From Saccharina japonica (lineage: Eukaryota > Sar > Phaeophyceae > Laminariales > Laminariaceae): DNA of 64,000 nucleotides. The stretch's first letter is position 1, and every line of letters begins with the position of its first letter. The DNA is taken from assembly GCA_008828725.1 (NCBI GenBank), contig MEHQ01000010.1, positions 767,867 to 831,866 on the forward strand. Direction: 5' to 3'. This document shows positions 23,121 through 36,400 of the stretch, one piece after another. A program made the position numbers and the translations under genes. Below the pieces are notes generated by a model that was not told where the DNA came from, did no database searches, and saw only the letters and a program-made list of their open reading frames with translations.

Positions 23121-25099
23121 GTTTAGTACCTATTTCTGGGAATATTTACATGCTTATGAGAGATCAACGCTGAGGCTCATCATGGTATTGTTACGGGGGA
23201 CCATAGTACCATACATAGTAAATATAACCAAATACTGTCCGTAAACATAATTAAATATGTTGTTTCTAGTGTGAACCGCAGGTCCTACTTACTATTAATA
23301 TGGCCCCCCGTAAATTAATAACATCATTGTCGGATGACAAACATCATAGTAATACGAAGTGTACCGGTACTATTATTAGTATTCATGACAAGAAAGTTAT
23401 TAAAAGCCACTCAGTGCGCCTCTTGAGAATAAGCGGAGAGCTTCTCGAGGTTCTTGGCGATATATAACTATGTCGGACCCGTTTCCGAAAGGTATGAATA
23501 GAGAGAGCATTATTGATGATTTGCTCTGTTTCCAGGTCAACATGTCTGATAACTACTCGGACTGTTTGAACTTTCAAGTCTGTCTGTTGCGCTGAAAAGG
23601 CCTTCGTATCACAGTACCACAGCCAGAACATTCTTAATCGACACACACGCGTAACATATAACAGAAGAAGAAGCAAACCGTCAACAAAAGGTGTTTACCA
23701 TCATCAGTATTCATACCTACTGCTACATGCTATCATGATTCATACCTACTGCTGCTCGTGACTTTTGCCCCCCAGGTCCTACATGCATATTGAAAAAAAA
23801 AAAAAACAGCAGCGGTAAGATGGAGGATCTCGTCGAAACTCATTTTTGCAAGCTGATTGTGATACTTCGATCATTTATATACACTGCTATATACCGTACC
23901 TTACATTTTAAATAAAGAGGTTTGGAGCTTGACGGCGAAAAGAGCGCACGTCAACGCAGACAGGTGGCCGGTACCCCAGCACCCTTGCACAGACAGTGTG
24001 CGCGTAACAACGTCCTCGTGGAGAATTAAACAATGCATATATCTATAGCAAACCCCACGAGGTGTCGACAACCTCTCTCTCAGTTCGGTAGGCCTATTAT
24101 TGGTGTGCTATGTAAATTGTTCAATGTCTCTACAACAAGGATGTTTTTATCATACGCCCACAGTGTGCAACGAACGCGAGGGAGGTTTCCGGCCACCTGG
24201 GAATAAACGGCGGCAAGTATCTATCACAAGTGTCACAATTCATCGAGGCTCACACGTCAAACGAGGGGACGAACAATGAAATATGTTATCTGGTGTTCTT
24301 TATATTTATGGGCATCGTAACTAATACCTGGTAATGTTTATGATTGATCGGCGTTGAAGCTAATTATTATGCTGTGAACATTGTTGGACGGCAAACACGA
24401 GAAAAACAACAGCAGCAGCAATTTTGTTTTTCCTTGGCTTTGATATTATTTCCGGGGAGTTTTTTGTTCGAAGGTGATCAAAGTGGAAGCTCAGCATGCC
24501 GCACATTGATTGGCGGATGGCAAACGCAATACAAACAAATACTTCAGTGTATATATTACTGATGTGCTCCTTTTGTAGTCTACATAACAAAAATCACCCA
24601 CCGCACGTGAGCGATATAGCGGGAATTGCTTTTAGCCCTCGTGGGACTTGATTAACTTGATTCCAGTATACAGAGGAAACTTGAAGATAAAATTACGATT
24701 ACAGCGAGGAAGGAAGGAAGGAAGGGCCACCACTGCCACTACGTGATTGTGGGAGGATACTATTAATAATTGGTGTCGGAGTTACAATGTAAGGAGGCGT
24801 ACGGGACGGGCACCCCAGAAGAAGAGGCATGCTAATATAGGGTAGAGGTGGAGGGCAGCACTTTCATCGACCAGCTGGCTGCTAGTGTTGTGGGGGGGAG
24901 GGATGGTGGATCCATGGCTAGGAAAGGGGTGGTGAAAGAACGCCTATTGCAAATCGTCTCGGTGACCACACAGGTCGCCATCTCCAGGAGGGTTTCACGC
25001 TTCAAACTCCAGCTCAAGGGCCGCCAGGAAGCGAGGAGGAGCAGGGGGGGGGGGATGACAGACCCACACCGATGGCGTGGGGATGGAGCTTAGATGCGG

Positions 25100-25315
25100 C
25101 TTAGGACTTAAGTATTGAACGTAAAGAGGGCATATTGGGAAGAAGGAGGGAGCAAGGACAACAAATGGAGTATTGTGGATAAACCTTGGCGGGAAGCAGA
25201 CATAGAAGGGTGTTAGACTGTACGCATAGGGTTCCTTGGTTTCCGTGGTCTTCTGCTTTTGGGAGTTTTATGAGTGATCAACGCTGAAGATCATGCTGCA
25301 CATTGTCGGATGGCA
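25100..25315. repeat. Dispersed repeat, copy paired with 26930-27122
   Basis: About 200 bp including GGAGGGAGCAAGGACAACAA, ATGGAGTATTGTGGATAAA and the GATCAACG.TGAAG.TCATGC end are shared with 26930-27122 in the same orientation. An ATA repeat follows at 25318-25351. An upstream frame at 24860-25090 is open on both strands and has no recognisable domain. Confidence 0.75.
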
Positions 25316-25318
25316 AAG

Positions 25319-25351
<33 letters not shown>

Positions 25352-25567
25352 GTAATAGTAGAGGTGCATCTCATTTTTTCAGGGGCTGCTCACTTGGTTA
25401 TAGTATAGGAGCTCGATACTCGCCCAAAAAACTAACTTAGCAAAATGTAGAAAGTGCAAGCCGACGAAGAATCCCATCCATGGTCTTTTGCAGTTTGGTA
25501 TACAACGGATAATAGTGCCAAAACAAGAATGGCATTCCGACCATACTATTATTAGGTTGATTGGGGG

Positions 25568-26540
25568 ATAAGGGTCCCCTTCGGTCTCAAAAAAAAAGAA
25601 AGAGTACTTGTTGAGTCTTTTGAAAAAAAACATGTTTTTTCATCTTTTTTACAGCAGCGATGCTATTTCTGGTAAACAATTAACACCATACTTCGAAGTA
25701 TCATTATTACTTCTTACCGAACACGGCATAGCTCCAGTCAGCGCTCCAGCTGTAATGCTCAGATCTGCTCCCGACCAACGTATAGCTTGTCTCTTTGGAG
25801 GTGTTGGGGCTCTTGAATCTGCAAGGGGGGGCAAGCATTGCTGTGTTCGCATCACGAAACAAAAGTGCTCAGCAGCAAGAATTAGGATCGTGCCGGAGCT
25901 CCTGTTTGGTATCGACACTCTGCTGTGGCCGCGTAGGCGTAGGACGCTACTGACGGTCGAACAATTATAGAGGCCCAGGTAGGTTCGCCTACCATTACTA
26001 TTATAGTGACGCGTGCTACGGTAGAGGTAGGTATACCTTTTTTTGGCAGAATCCTTTTCTGAACGATCGGGCTCCTTAACCCAAATTGGTCGTTTTTTCA
26101 TTCATTTTTGTGACGAAATATGTTTCAGACTATACGTCGGTCATGAGATTTCTCATCCGGCAGCACTTTTATTTTCCTCCACAATCATATTTTCGGTGAG
26201 GTACGACGCTCCTTAAGTGAGGAGTTCAGAAAAAACATGCTGCACCTCTATCGTAGTATGCGTCTATTAATAGTGCTCGGCGTCCTCGTCGAAAATCTGA
26301 ACAAAAACAGTATCAGCAGCGAGCGAGAGAGAGACTGCCATTTTTCAAACTCCGTGATGAAAAAGGCGTCGGATCGATCCGGCTCCTGAGACAAAAATGT
26401 TGCCCATGACCTACGCTCTCTAAAACTGCTCACAAGGAGTAGTAGGTGTGGGCATTAGAACTGGAGAAATGTCCCTTTTGGTAGGGAGTCATGAAAAGTC
26501 AAAATTATACCAGACATAGTACTGCAACTGAAAAATAAAA
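25568..26540. repeat. Long dispersed repeat, copy 2, interrupted by a MITE
   Basis: This is colinear with 4140-4870 from CCCCTTCGGTC to the GGGAGTCATGAAAAG end, but split at 26008-26264 by a 257-bp element absent from the first copy. A truncated relative of the same MITE family lies just before it at about 25366-25560. Confidence 0.75.
26008..26264. mobile_element. Mutator-like MITE, copy C, nested in a repeat
   Basis: Ends GACGCGTGCTACGGTAGAGG and, on the opposite strand, GACGCATACTACGATAGAGG are near-perfect inverted repeats of about 21 bp. The flanks TATTATAGT and TATTAATAGT look like a 9-10 bp target duplication. The undisturbed site is visible in the other repeat copy at about 4537-4550. 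TIRs with 8-11 bp duplications are typical of Mutator-like elements. Its orientation is reversed relative to copies A and B. Confidence 0.65.
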
Positions 26541-27489
26541 AAATTAACATTTTTTATTTTTTCAAGGCTGCATTGCTCTATCACCAGGTATTTTTGTATT
26601 TATTTGTCCGAAGGGGTCCCTTAAGGAGCCCTGTCATTCAGAAAATATATTTGTCGAAAAGTGCTCCTTCGTACCCCTACGCATCATAGCACGGGTCATT
26701 TTGATATGATCCTTCCGTACTCCTGGGCCCTCACGCTGCTTGTATGATGGTAGGCGGTTGGTAAGACTAAAGTAACTATTAATATCTACCAGGTATTTAT
26801 TGCTTTGGTCGCTATCTAGGGGTCCCGAAGGGATTAACACGTTCAAAACTGACAACATTATCCACACTAATTCCAAGTAGTTTCACCCCAAATTTGTGGG
26901 ACCAGTTCTTGAGGGGTTAACGCCCTCAATAATTATAAAAAAAAGGCATATTGACAAGGAGGGAGCAAGGACAACAAATGGAGTATTGTGGATAAAGCTT
27001 AGCGGGAAGTAGACAGAAGGAAGTTAGACTTTGCGCATAGGTTTCCCTTTGTTTCCGTGGTTTTCTGTTTTCGGGAATGTTATGAGTGATGAACGTTGAA
27101 GCTCATGCTGCACATTGTCGGGCACGCGTGTTTTTTTTTAATAAACAGCTTAGACTTAGAGTTGGACCACGTTGGCATATATTATGAGTGAAAGTATGTA
27201 CTAACAGAGGTGATGAATATCGGTTATTATAGGCAAACCTGGAAGGTGGTACGCTTGTCTCCCAACACAAAAGAATACCGGTACACCTGGTAGGTTATAG
27301 GCTAAGAAGGGCCATTCTTATCGTAAGAAGGGCCATCCTTATCGGAGCCATGAATATCCCCAGAAAAAAAAAAAACCGCGCAATTTTCTGTATTTCCATT
27401 TTTTTCATTTTTTCCCCCAAATAGTGGAATGCGAAGCCTTCCGAACATTTCGCCCTCTGAAAAAAATCCAAACTTCGAAAAGATTCTAT

Positions 27490-27560
27490 CGTACGCAACT
27501 AAATAGTTGCATTTGTGTCCTCAGGATGGGGTTCGAGCCCCACGAAGGTCACTTTTTTTT
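27490..27560 (+). other. tRNA-like T-arm with downstream T run
   Basis: TGGGGTTCGAGCCCCA forms a perfect T-arm-like hairpin at about 27524-27540, followed 12 bp later by eight T residues that could stop RNA polymerase III. A CAACT/AGTTG hairpin lies upstream. No acceptor stem or anticodon arm pairs, so this is probably a pseudo-tRNA or SINE fragment. Confidence 0.3.
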
Positions 27561-30016
27561 CTTTGTTTCCCCCCCCCCGTTAGGTTTTTAAAATATTTAT
27601 TTTTGCGACTCCTTGCTTCGTGTGTCGACCTCAATCAGCAAAAAACTGAAAGTAGTTGCGTAATTAGTTGTACAGGGTGTGAAAGGTTTCCTGTTTTCCT
27701 GTTTTTCTTGGAAAAAAATGGTGGAAATTTTGTGAAAAAGTTGCTCAATAAGAATGGCCCAACCAGGTAAAGCGTTTCCAGACCTCGCGCTATAACTCCG
27801 AGTACAACGTTTTTGCCCCGAGCCGGCATATTATATTCGAGTCCAACGTGGACACGAATGCACGATAAATGATACCTGGTACCTGGTACAAGCGTACACG
27901 TACATATGATACCATAATGCATAGAATGGATTGCTTGGTTGATCAATAAACCTTTTGAGCGTCTGGAAGGTGATCGTAGTAGGTGATGCACGATGCCCAG
28001 TGGGGTGCATTTTGACGCCGGGGTGTGTGCGAGAACCGAGCACCCCGAGGATCTAAAAACGGACTACTTCAGTACTAACATTAGAAAATGAAAAGAGGTG
28101 TACCTATATATGGGGTGAAGGCGGACACGAACACGAACGAGCACGTTGTTGGAATTATTGGGTCAGTAGTAATAGAGCCCTTTTTCGGGCTTAGGCGTCT
28201 AAAGGAAATTTTCGACCTTAACTTTAAATTATTTTTCCGGCCTATGGCCTCTAAAGAAATACTACTTCGTACAAGCATAATAAGCATACAAACGTGGAAT
28301 GGCTGCCGTATAAAACTCAAGAGAAAGAACCCCCTCCTATGTATTATGTATACATAGCTATTAGGATGGATATCAGAGTCGATTATCTCCAAAACATGCC
28401 TTAGAAGGACTATGGCTTAAGTTAGAGAGGCACAAACAACAACGAAAATGGCGGCTTTGGAAAGGTAGACCATAGATGATCACGTCGAGATATTTTCACA
28501 GACGCATATAGACGTAGCTCTGCGCGTGCACTCTCCTATCCTGTCCTCTCCGTTGTCCAGAACAAAAAACACCTCGACCTTTGAAATTCGGCCGATGGCG
28601 TATAATATTATGGTGTTTATCTTGCGTGCGGTACTTAGGTCATTATTTAGTTGTTTCGATTCGTTTACCCTACGACAATGTCCAGCTCAAAGCTTTGTCC
28701 CTCATAGCCAGTCATGATAGCATATATGTAGATGACGCGGAGTGACCGCAGACAACTATGAAGTGACGTGACGGGTAGTGCCGGCTATAAACCCGGGGAT
28801 ATAACGAATAATCCCCGTTTTACTAACAAAAAAAAAACTGAAAATATCTTCGAATGAAAAATTCCTCTTTTCATAAAGAATAGGGTACAAATCAAAATAT
28901 GGGGTTTCCACATACACACATAGATAGTACAGAGGATTTACTTGGGAGGGGATAGGGGATGCCAAAACGGTTGACGTCACCACCGTCACACCCAGTAGTC
29001 ACGGGTACTCGTCTCTCCACATATCGTAATATTTTTGATCATATTTGTAGCCAGTGGTCAGTGGGACAAACAAAACCTCAAAGAAAGTCAAACAAGGAAG
29101 CTACACAAACTTACCTACATGTCACGCTAACTTATGATACGTTAACTTATCTTTCATGATTTCCACCGATGACTGCTCCATCTACTGTACCTATAACATA
29201 TAATACCTGCCTCGAGCCTAAAACTGAGTTACTCTTCCTGTTGCTATTCTCCCCCCTCCAGAATTAATGGAGTAAGAAATAATATTTTGTGACCAAGGAG
29301 ATATAATATAATAAGCATGGCGATGTGAGAACAGTAGCAGCAGCAGCAGCTACATACTCTGTAGTACGGTACCGGTGTAGTTGGGAAGAAATTATGATCA
29401 GCGGCGTTTCGGCTCACATTCCGGCAAAATCTTCAAGCCGCAGAGTCCCCCATGGGGCACATGGGAAACATATTTTTGTTAAATGAAATACCATTCTTTA
29501 TATACCAGGTATATATATAGATATAGATACTACTGCCTGTGGTCTATGTTATACTGTATGGTATACTTACGTACACTCAACACTTGTCAACAGGCGTAAG
29601 AGTACACCTGGTATATATCATACCTTATAGTATTAAATGTTCAACACTCTGGACAGAAATGAAAGGGCCGTTTGGTCATGATATTCATGTCTAGACAGCT
29701 TTTTCCCTTCCTTATATTTACGTACAGAGTGGTATTATATGGTACTTCAGTATTAAGGCAAAACGTATGCCGTGTCTACGAGTGCATCCAGTACCTGGTA
29801 TGTTTTTTACCTGTCTTACTTGATGGTACACATAAACCTACACATCCCCGTACACGAGCAATGGGAGTATCACTAGTATATCACCAATATTGATAGTATT
29901 ATCTAATATCACACCGAGATTGCAAACATGAATTTTGAGGAAAAAATCGATCTCAATTGATTGTAGTTTTTCTTTGAATGTCAAATCAAGTAGAATACAT
30001 ATGGTGAACACAGCCG

Positions 30017-30348
30017 GTCGCCCCGGTGGTCTAATAGGTACTGTAACCACGAAGCCTGTTAGGTTGGAGGTCGAGGGTTCGAGTCTCCGTATGGAGATTT
30101 TTATAGTCAAGTGACACCAACTACGACTGTCTAGAGCGCATATTATAGCGTGGGTAAGCACAATTCGACGAGAGTTGACGAGGGAAGAAAGTGCTGAAAT
30201 CTTCTCGCGATAAAAATGCAAGGCAAGAAGCGTAGTGGAGGAGGAAGGAGGGAGAAGAGCCTACTTTGTGACCCCGGATCTGGGTTACAATTAGGAAGGA
30301 GAGAGAAAGGAAGGGCAATGGTAATACATGGGATGGAAAATAAAACTC
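30017..30348 (+). mobile_element. tRNA-derived SINE candidate, copy 2
   Basis: 30017-30095 resembles a tRNA: GGTGGTCTAATAGGTA matches an A box and GAGGGTTCGAGTCTC a B box at the usual distance, but the stems pair poorly. The body at 30174-30348 matches 22938-23110 and ends in GGAAAATAAAA. The head and body are separated by about 80 bp, so they may be one SINE or two neighbours. Confidence 0.45.
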
Positions 30349-33139
30349 TATTGAGACGAGAAGCGCTCGATGCGTTTCGAACAACAAGTAAGCGCTGGCA
30401 CTCGCTCGCTCAGGGTCATTCGCCACCAAAACAAGGAGCGCCATTCGATGGAAAAACAACACGAGAAAAAGCAATCATGCAACCAGCAATCGGTGACAGA
30501 AAAAAAGTGGAGTCAGTCGTCGTTTTATTATGCAATACTCGTACCAATAAAAATATATAAATATGATCTGACGATGATCTACGCCGCACCACGGAAGGAA
30601 AACAAAAAACGAAAAAATGATCATCATGATGACGCTCCATCCCAGAGGAGAGCGTTCGCCTTAGTTCGAGACATTTAAGGCAAACTAGCTCGAGGTAATT
30701 AAGACAAACTAGCTCGCGACAAATTAAGACAAAAAAAATAATATATACCCCTTTAACACCCGTTATTTATTAGAACTCCGGGGGTGCACGAAGAAAAGCA
30801 CCCCCGGGCAGCGTACAGGACCACGCTTAAATCAACCAAATACTGTACCTACATTAAAAAATGGTATAAAGTATACCACAGGTTTTTTTTTATACTCCCT
30901 GGTTATATCCCGACGACATTGCCACGAAGCACCAAAATAGCAACATAAGTCAAATTATTATTACGTACGCCCCGCCCCCCCCCGCCCCCCCCCCTGCCCC
31001 GCACGAATGCATGTAGAAACTCCGACGTTCATATTATTTTAGTTTACGACAACAAGCCAAAGCACGCCCACGTGATGGAGCACGCAGGCACGATACACCA
31101 CCGTCCTTTTATCCTTCCAAACACAACTAACTAGAAAAAAAAACACAGATTGCGTCACAACAGCATCATCTTCGGCAAAAAAATCGGCGTATAGTTACCA
31201 CAATATATAATGAAGCGTCCCAGGAAGACCATGCAACAAGTGCCCTCTGATACGGAGGCGTGTTCCATGCGGACATCACCCCCCCCCGCTTAACCCACGC
31301 AAAAGTAAACGGACACTGCAAACTATCGCTGACTACTGCACCTCGAACCTCGCTATGACCTACCAGTAGTAAATATATGGTCCTACAAAGGTAACATGTC
31401 CCACACAAAAGCTTGTCTAACCAAAGTGTCCGTCGCCACCGCTGCCGCCGCCGCAAGCAGCATGCAAATGCCCGCTTCGCTCGCTCGCTCGTTCGTTCGC
31501 GCGGCGATAGAGAGGTGTCATCAAGAACATGCACTCACCGGAAGGAACCAATCAAACGGAAAGACGATCACGTACGCGTAAAAAAATGGAGGAGACAAAG
31601 CATGTCCGCGGCAGCGGCGGCGGGCGGGGGGGGGGTGGGGCAAACCGGCTTTGATCGCACACCCAAGGGGTGCGTGGTCAACAACAGCGCTCGTCCTCAA
31701 GATGGTGGGAGCAAGTGCGCGAGGCAACGCTAGGGTAAACTGCTCCTGTACCATAACTATGCCGGCTGCGAAAAGAATCCCACCCAACAAGCAAAAAGAT
31801 GCAGCTCCGTTCGCGAGTATCAAATGTATGTGTGCCCCCCGCCCGTTCCGCCCCTCTCCAACCTTTCTCTCCCATCACCCACGGGCCCCTAGTACCCGCT
31901 GCTGCACTACCAGAAGCATAACCGCATGCATCTTACTTTAGTCTCGACAACACTGCCCAGCCGGCCCCACTTCGAAGCGACGAACTCGTCACGCCTCGAA
32001 TACTAACGTTACATGTCGACAAAAGCCTTACATCAGCAGTGTTTCGGCGGAACGAGACCTTGCAACAGGCAACGCCGGGGCCCCCAGGCTCTCATAGGCT
32101 CTCAAACAAAAATGCCTCGCGGGCTGGGCTGAGTTGAAAGCGCTTCGCTCTGCGAACGGAGTTTTGGCGTTGCTTTCGAAAGGCCAAAGCAACGACTAAA
32201 CGGATAACCCACGCTACTCGTGAGACTCCACCCCTCTTCAACGACTAAACGGAGCCCTCTTCAATCTCAAGTCGTATCGCGACACTCCAAACACCCCCTC
32301 ACCCACCCCACTCCCAACCCCACCCACCCCCCTCCAATTCCCGGGCTCGCCCGTCCCATAATCAACAAGTTGCTTGTGGACGGTCATCCGCCATCATACT
32401 CAAGCTTACCCCGGGGCTGCCCGCAAATCGCAGCCATAGCCATAGCCACAGCCATAGCCACAGCCGCCGCTCCCCACCCAGCCTCCGCTCGCCGCCGTAC
32501 CAGCCCCCCCCCAGGCCCGGAAAAGCTTGCACACGCACAGGTCACGGCACGTCTGCCCCGGGTCCTTTCAGCAGTACACGACACACTCCGGGTGGGAATA
32601 GGTCTAACGACGGGAGCGGCAGGTCGTGGCGAGGCGAGGCGTAACGTGGCACGGCACGGCGCGCATGGGCCAAAGCAACCAAAGGGCATCGAGAGGCACA
32701 TCATCACGCTGCCGACTTTGCAATACCGACTTGCAACACCGTTCGGACACTTCAGTTTTTTTTTTTCACAACGCGGCCGGAGGTCTCGCCCCCGGGCCGC
32801 GGTTATCGATTGGCTCCGTAAATCTCGCCCGAGAGACAAGGAACCCCGCTCCTTGAGCCGCCCAGGAAAATCCAGCTAAAAAAAAATAGCCGCCGAGTCA
32901 GCCAAAAGGGGGCCTTATCCATGCCACGCCGTCGCTCACGCTCTTCGCCTTCAATCCAATGTTTTGGGAGCTACGTGCGCCGAGCGTACTATACACCCAG
33001 CGCGGCAGTAGCCCCCCCCCACCTCCCCCCACACCCCCTCCCTCCCTCCCTCCCTCCCTCCCTCCAGCCCAGGCTCTTCTCCTCTTCGGTAGCGCCAAGG
33101 CGGCGGGCGGGGTAGCAGGGAGGCTAGGGAAACCACAAG

Positions 33140-33365
33140 GATTACAGACAACAGTGGTTTATTACCTCCACTACCCCCCCCCTTGCAGCACACAGGGGTT
33201 CGAGACAGCCGTCAGTGGTTTATTATTACCCCCATCACCCGCCTTGCAGCATACAGGGATTCGGGGTCAGCAGTGGTTTATTACCCCTACTACCCCCTTG
33301 CAAGCACAGGGGGTTGGAGACAGCAGTCAAGTGGTTTATCACCCCCCCCACCCCCCCCCCCCCGC
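33140..33365. repeat. Minisatellite of about 62 bp, four units
   Basis: Units built on CAGTGGTTTATTACCCC plus a C-rich run and TTGCAGCA.ACAGGG repeat four times, separated by poly-C tracts of varying length. It lies just downstream of the I9 gene's stop codon (33432), possibly in the 3' UTR. A CTCC-type run lies at 33035-33065. Confidence 0.85.
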
Positions 33366-33431
33366 TAGCGACCGGAACACAACCACCCACGCCTTCCGCA
33401 ATAGTAGTTAATGGCTGACCGACCCCCTCCT

Positions 33432-36400
33432 TCACTCAATCAGGGTGCTGTGCCCTCTCCTCTGCTTCCACAGCGCCACGGGTAGGTCGTCGCCATCATC
33501 GTCATCGTCCGCGTAGGTCTCGCTTGCCGAAGTCTTTTCCACGCACAACAAAATATTTCAACAGACGGGGGGGTTGAATGGGTGCCGTTTTTGAGAAACC
33601 GATGACAAAGGAGAAAAAACAGTAAAAACGGTTAAAATGGGAAGAAGAGTAAAAAGAGTAAGAAGAGTATCACAGCAAAAGAGTACAGCACTCTGTCTTC
33701 AAAACATAAATACCGGTTGGATGAAATTTCTGCCTAAAAATGTTCCTGATATTGGTATTTCGGTACAGACTGGAAATATTTCATTGAATTTCATGAGGAA
33801 CATTGGACACACGCGGCCGGCCGTCGATGGACGTGTTTTACCATTTTCAAGCTTGTATTATACGAGTATGTAGAAGGGATCGAGACAGCGTATGGCGGCA
33901 CGCTCAAGTCAACCCCCTGTCGCCGCCATAATAGTCTTCACTCTTCACCTTACTCCAACCAACGTGCCCTGTATAATATATACCTGGTATATACCAGTCA
34001 ACAGCCATCTGCCTATCAGACGGGTATGTATACATGTCGATTTACGCCCAAGAATGATTAGCGGACGCACTGCTGCGAAGCCGCCGTTAGGGTCTTGAAA
34101 AGCATATCATACCATATCATATCATACGAGCGTCTACACAGCAGTGCCCCTAACTGGACTCTTCACACACTTCGTATTTGGTCTATGTTCTGTGTGTGTT
34201 CTTCACACCAAACCGTTCTTTTTCTGCCTTTCGACATCCAAGTACACCCAGTGTCCGTGCTGATTTTTCATCCTAGAGAGATACAAGCTGTGTGGTCTAA
34301 AAACTACAGCACAGAGATAATACATGGTACCGTTGTACAGTAGTAAGGAGATTAGTACAATGAAGCTGGGGGTCGGCACGACTTAACTCACCAACTACTG
34401 TACTGGTAGTTATTAGTCAGACTAATATTAAAAATAGTCGTTTGCCGGAGGTGCCGACTATCCGATTTATTGGGTTTCCACACTTTTAAGAAGGGTTTTT
34501 GAATGCGGGAGACATCTAGTATTTTTAGGGCGGGGCCCCCTCGGCAGGGAAGGACTAGTTGGGCTCGATTATTACAGTAGATTCACCTGACTTGAATCAG
34601 GCAAGTCGGCTGGCTATCAGCTGGCTTAACCAGCCCACTTGCCGACTAAAGCCAGTTAGTTGCCTAACGGCATCTACCGACTATATGCTAATCGTGAAAT
34701 CCTGCCGACTGACAACTGTATCAGATTTTTAGGCAATGCAACGTCACGCCATCGTCCTGGATAAGAGACACGCAGAAAGTACAAACGCCAGCGCAGCCCA
34801 ATTACAAAAGAGAGAAAAACGAAAGGGACAAAAAAAATACCAATTCTTGCAAGTCTTGCATTCATACATACCAGTACAAGAGAGGGCAACTCTCGCTACT
34901 CGCTGCTAACAGGTACTCGCGCTTATATCATGCGTATACGAAGTATATTTGTAACTGCACCTGTCGTCAAAACTGCGTTTCAAGGTCAAGATGGTGAAAA
35001 AAGTGTGAAAAAACGACAACAAACAAACATGATTTTCGGGTGTTTTCGGTCGGACGGCTTCAGATCTCCCGACTCACCCAGCTCAAAAGGAGCCTGCTTC
35101 TACAGTAGCACTCAGTCGGCCATGATTAGCCGTGGGAATTAGCAACTCGCTTCGCTCCAAACAACGAACAACAAAGGGGCTTTGCATTGCACTTGCAGTT
35201 GAGTCTCACCATCTCTGCGGGCCGCTGAGCGTGTCCGTAGTAAACCCCTTCCTGAGCGTCCAATATTACGTCCTCCTCCCCTAAGCCGTCGTGCGCCGGG
35301 CCACCCCAATCCGCAGCATCCTGCTCACAAAACAACAGGAAACAACCCAGAACAAACGCACGCACGTCACAGAGTCGGAAGCAAGTAGGCCAGTGAGTTA
35401 GTTAGTTGACTGGATATCAAAATCACGCAGCAGGTCTAAGAGAGTCGACAACAAGTAGGCTTGACTTAAAAAATCACGCAGCAAGTCTCAGGTCGGCAGC
35501 AAGTAGCTTGCCTGCAGTGGGTTAGCTGGGCTTCAAAACCACGCAGCAAGTCACAGACAGAGTCGGCAACAAGTAGGGTAACGTAGTGAATTCGCTGGAC
35601 TTCAAAACCACGCAGCATGCCACAGACAGACCCGGCAACAAGCATAGCGTAAACACGCAAAATTCCGCAGGCAACTGCCGTATTAATGATGGTAAAATAC
35701 CTGGCATTATATACCTGGTATACAGTAGTAGTTAACAATGCCAACTAACGCCAACTAAGGCCTAATCGGCGACTCTAGGCGGCTCACATCGTCAGCCAAC
35801 TGAAAGGCCTAGCCAGCAAACTGAAATGCCTAGCAAACTTAGTGCTATTAATACACACTATTAACCCTTATAGGACTGGAGTCCCGTTTTGGGGACAAAT
35901 TACTTAGAATTTGAGTGGTTTGTCCCCAAAACGGGACCGCAGTCCTAAAAGGGTTAAGAGTGTCAGACATGTGTGAGAGTAATGTTAATGTTCATAGCAT
36001 ACAATCAAAACCAACGACAGGCCCAAAAACCATGTATCCCCAACTCTATGTTCGCACACGATATGTACTATTAATACGCTTATTACTACGTAATAACTAA
36101 TACGAAGGTTGGTTTGGACTATTAATAGGCGTACTATCAATATCGCCCCCTGTAAAAGAAGTGGTACACGGGTCACCAAGCCAGTGCGAAGCGAGAAGTA
36201 CCAGTACGGTGAGGCAAAAAGGTGTGTACGAGAATATACGAACACCCCTGGGGCAGCTGGCAGCAGCTGGCAGCGAGCATTTTCACAATTAACTATTAAT
36301 ATAATACCAAAGCAACGAGAAAGATGAAACGTTCACACGACGAAAAAGAGTTCCGGCCGCTATTCCTCGCTATTCTTCTGTTCAACAAGAAAACTAGAAA

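Larger units (their letters stand above)
13414..33431. other. About 20 kb without a confident gene
   Basis: No exon chain with consistent phase or recognisable domain was found between the chaperone and I9 genes. The stretch holds short tandem and foldback repeats (14.6, 17.75-17.94, 18.6 and 21.05-21.2 kb), the SINE-like family (22.9 and 30.2 kb), the GATCAACGTTGAAGCTCATG family (20.3-27.1 kb), a long dispersed repeat (25.6-26.5 kb), and GC-rich low-complexity blocks at 31.4-33.4 kb. The first exon of the chaperone gene must lie somewhere above 13414. A few isolated frames are listed separately with low confidence. Confidence 0.6.

Noticed and set aside
23383-23676. 97-codon minus-strand frame (ATG form of 84 codons)
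   Set aside because: No domain, no splice sites, AT-rich composition unlike the supported exons.
24848-25093. 81-codon frame with a helical, basic look
   Set aside because: It opens with GTG, the opposite strand is equally open, and it is next to a dispersed repeat.
32220-32879. 219-codon plus-strand frame and 151-codon minus-strand frame
   Set aside because: Pro/Arg/Ala-rich low complexity in GC-rich sequence, with both strands open, the plus frame cut through by repeats such as CATAGCCACAGC, and no domain or splice partner.
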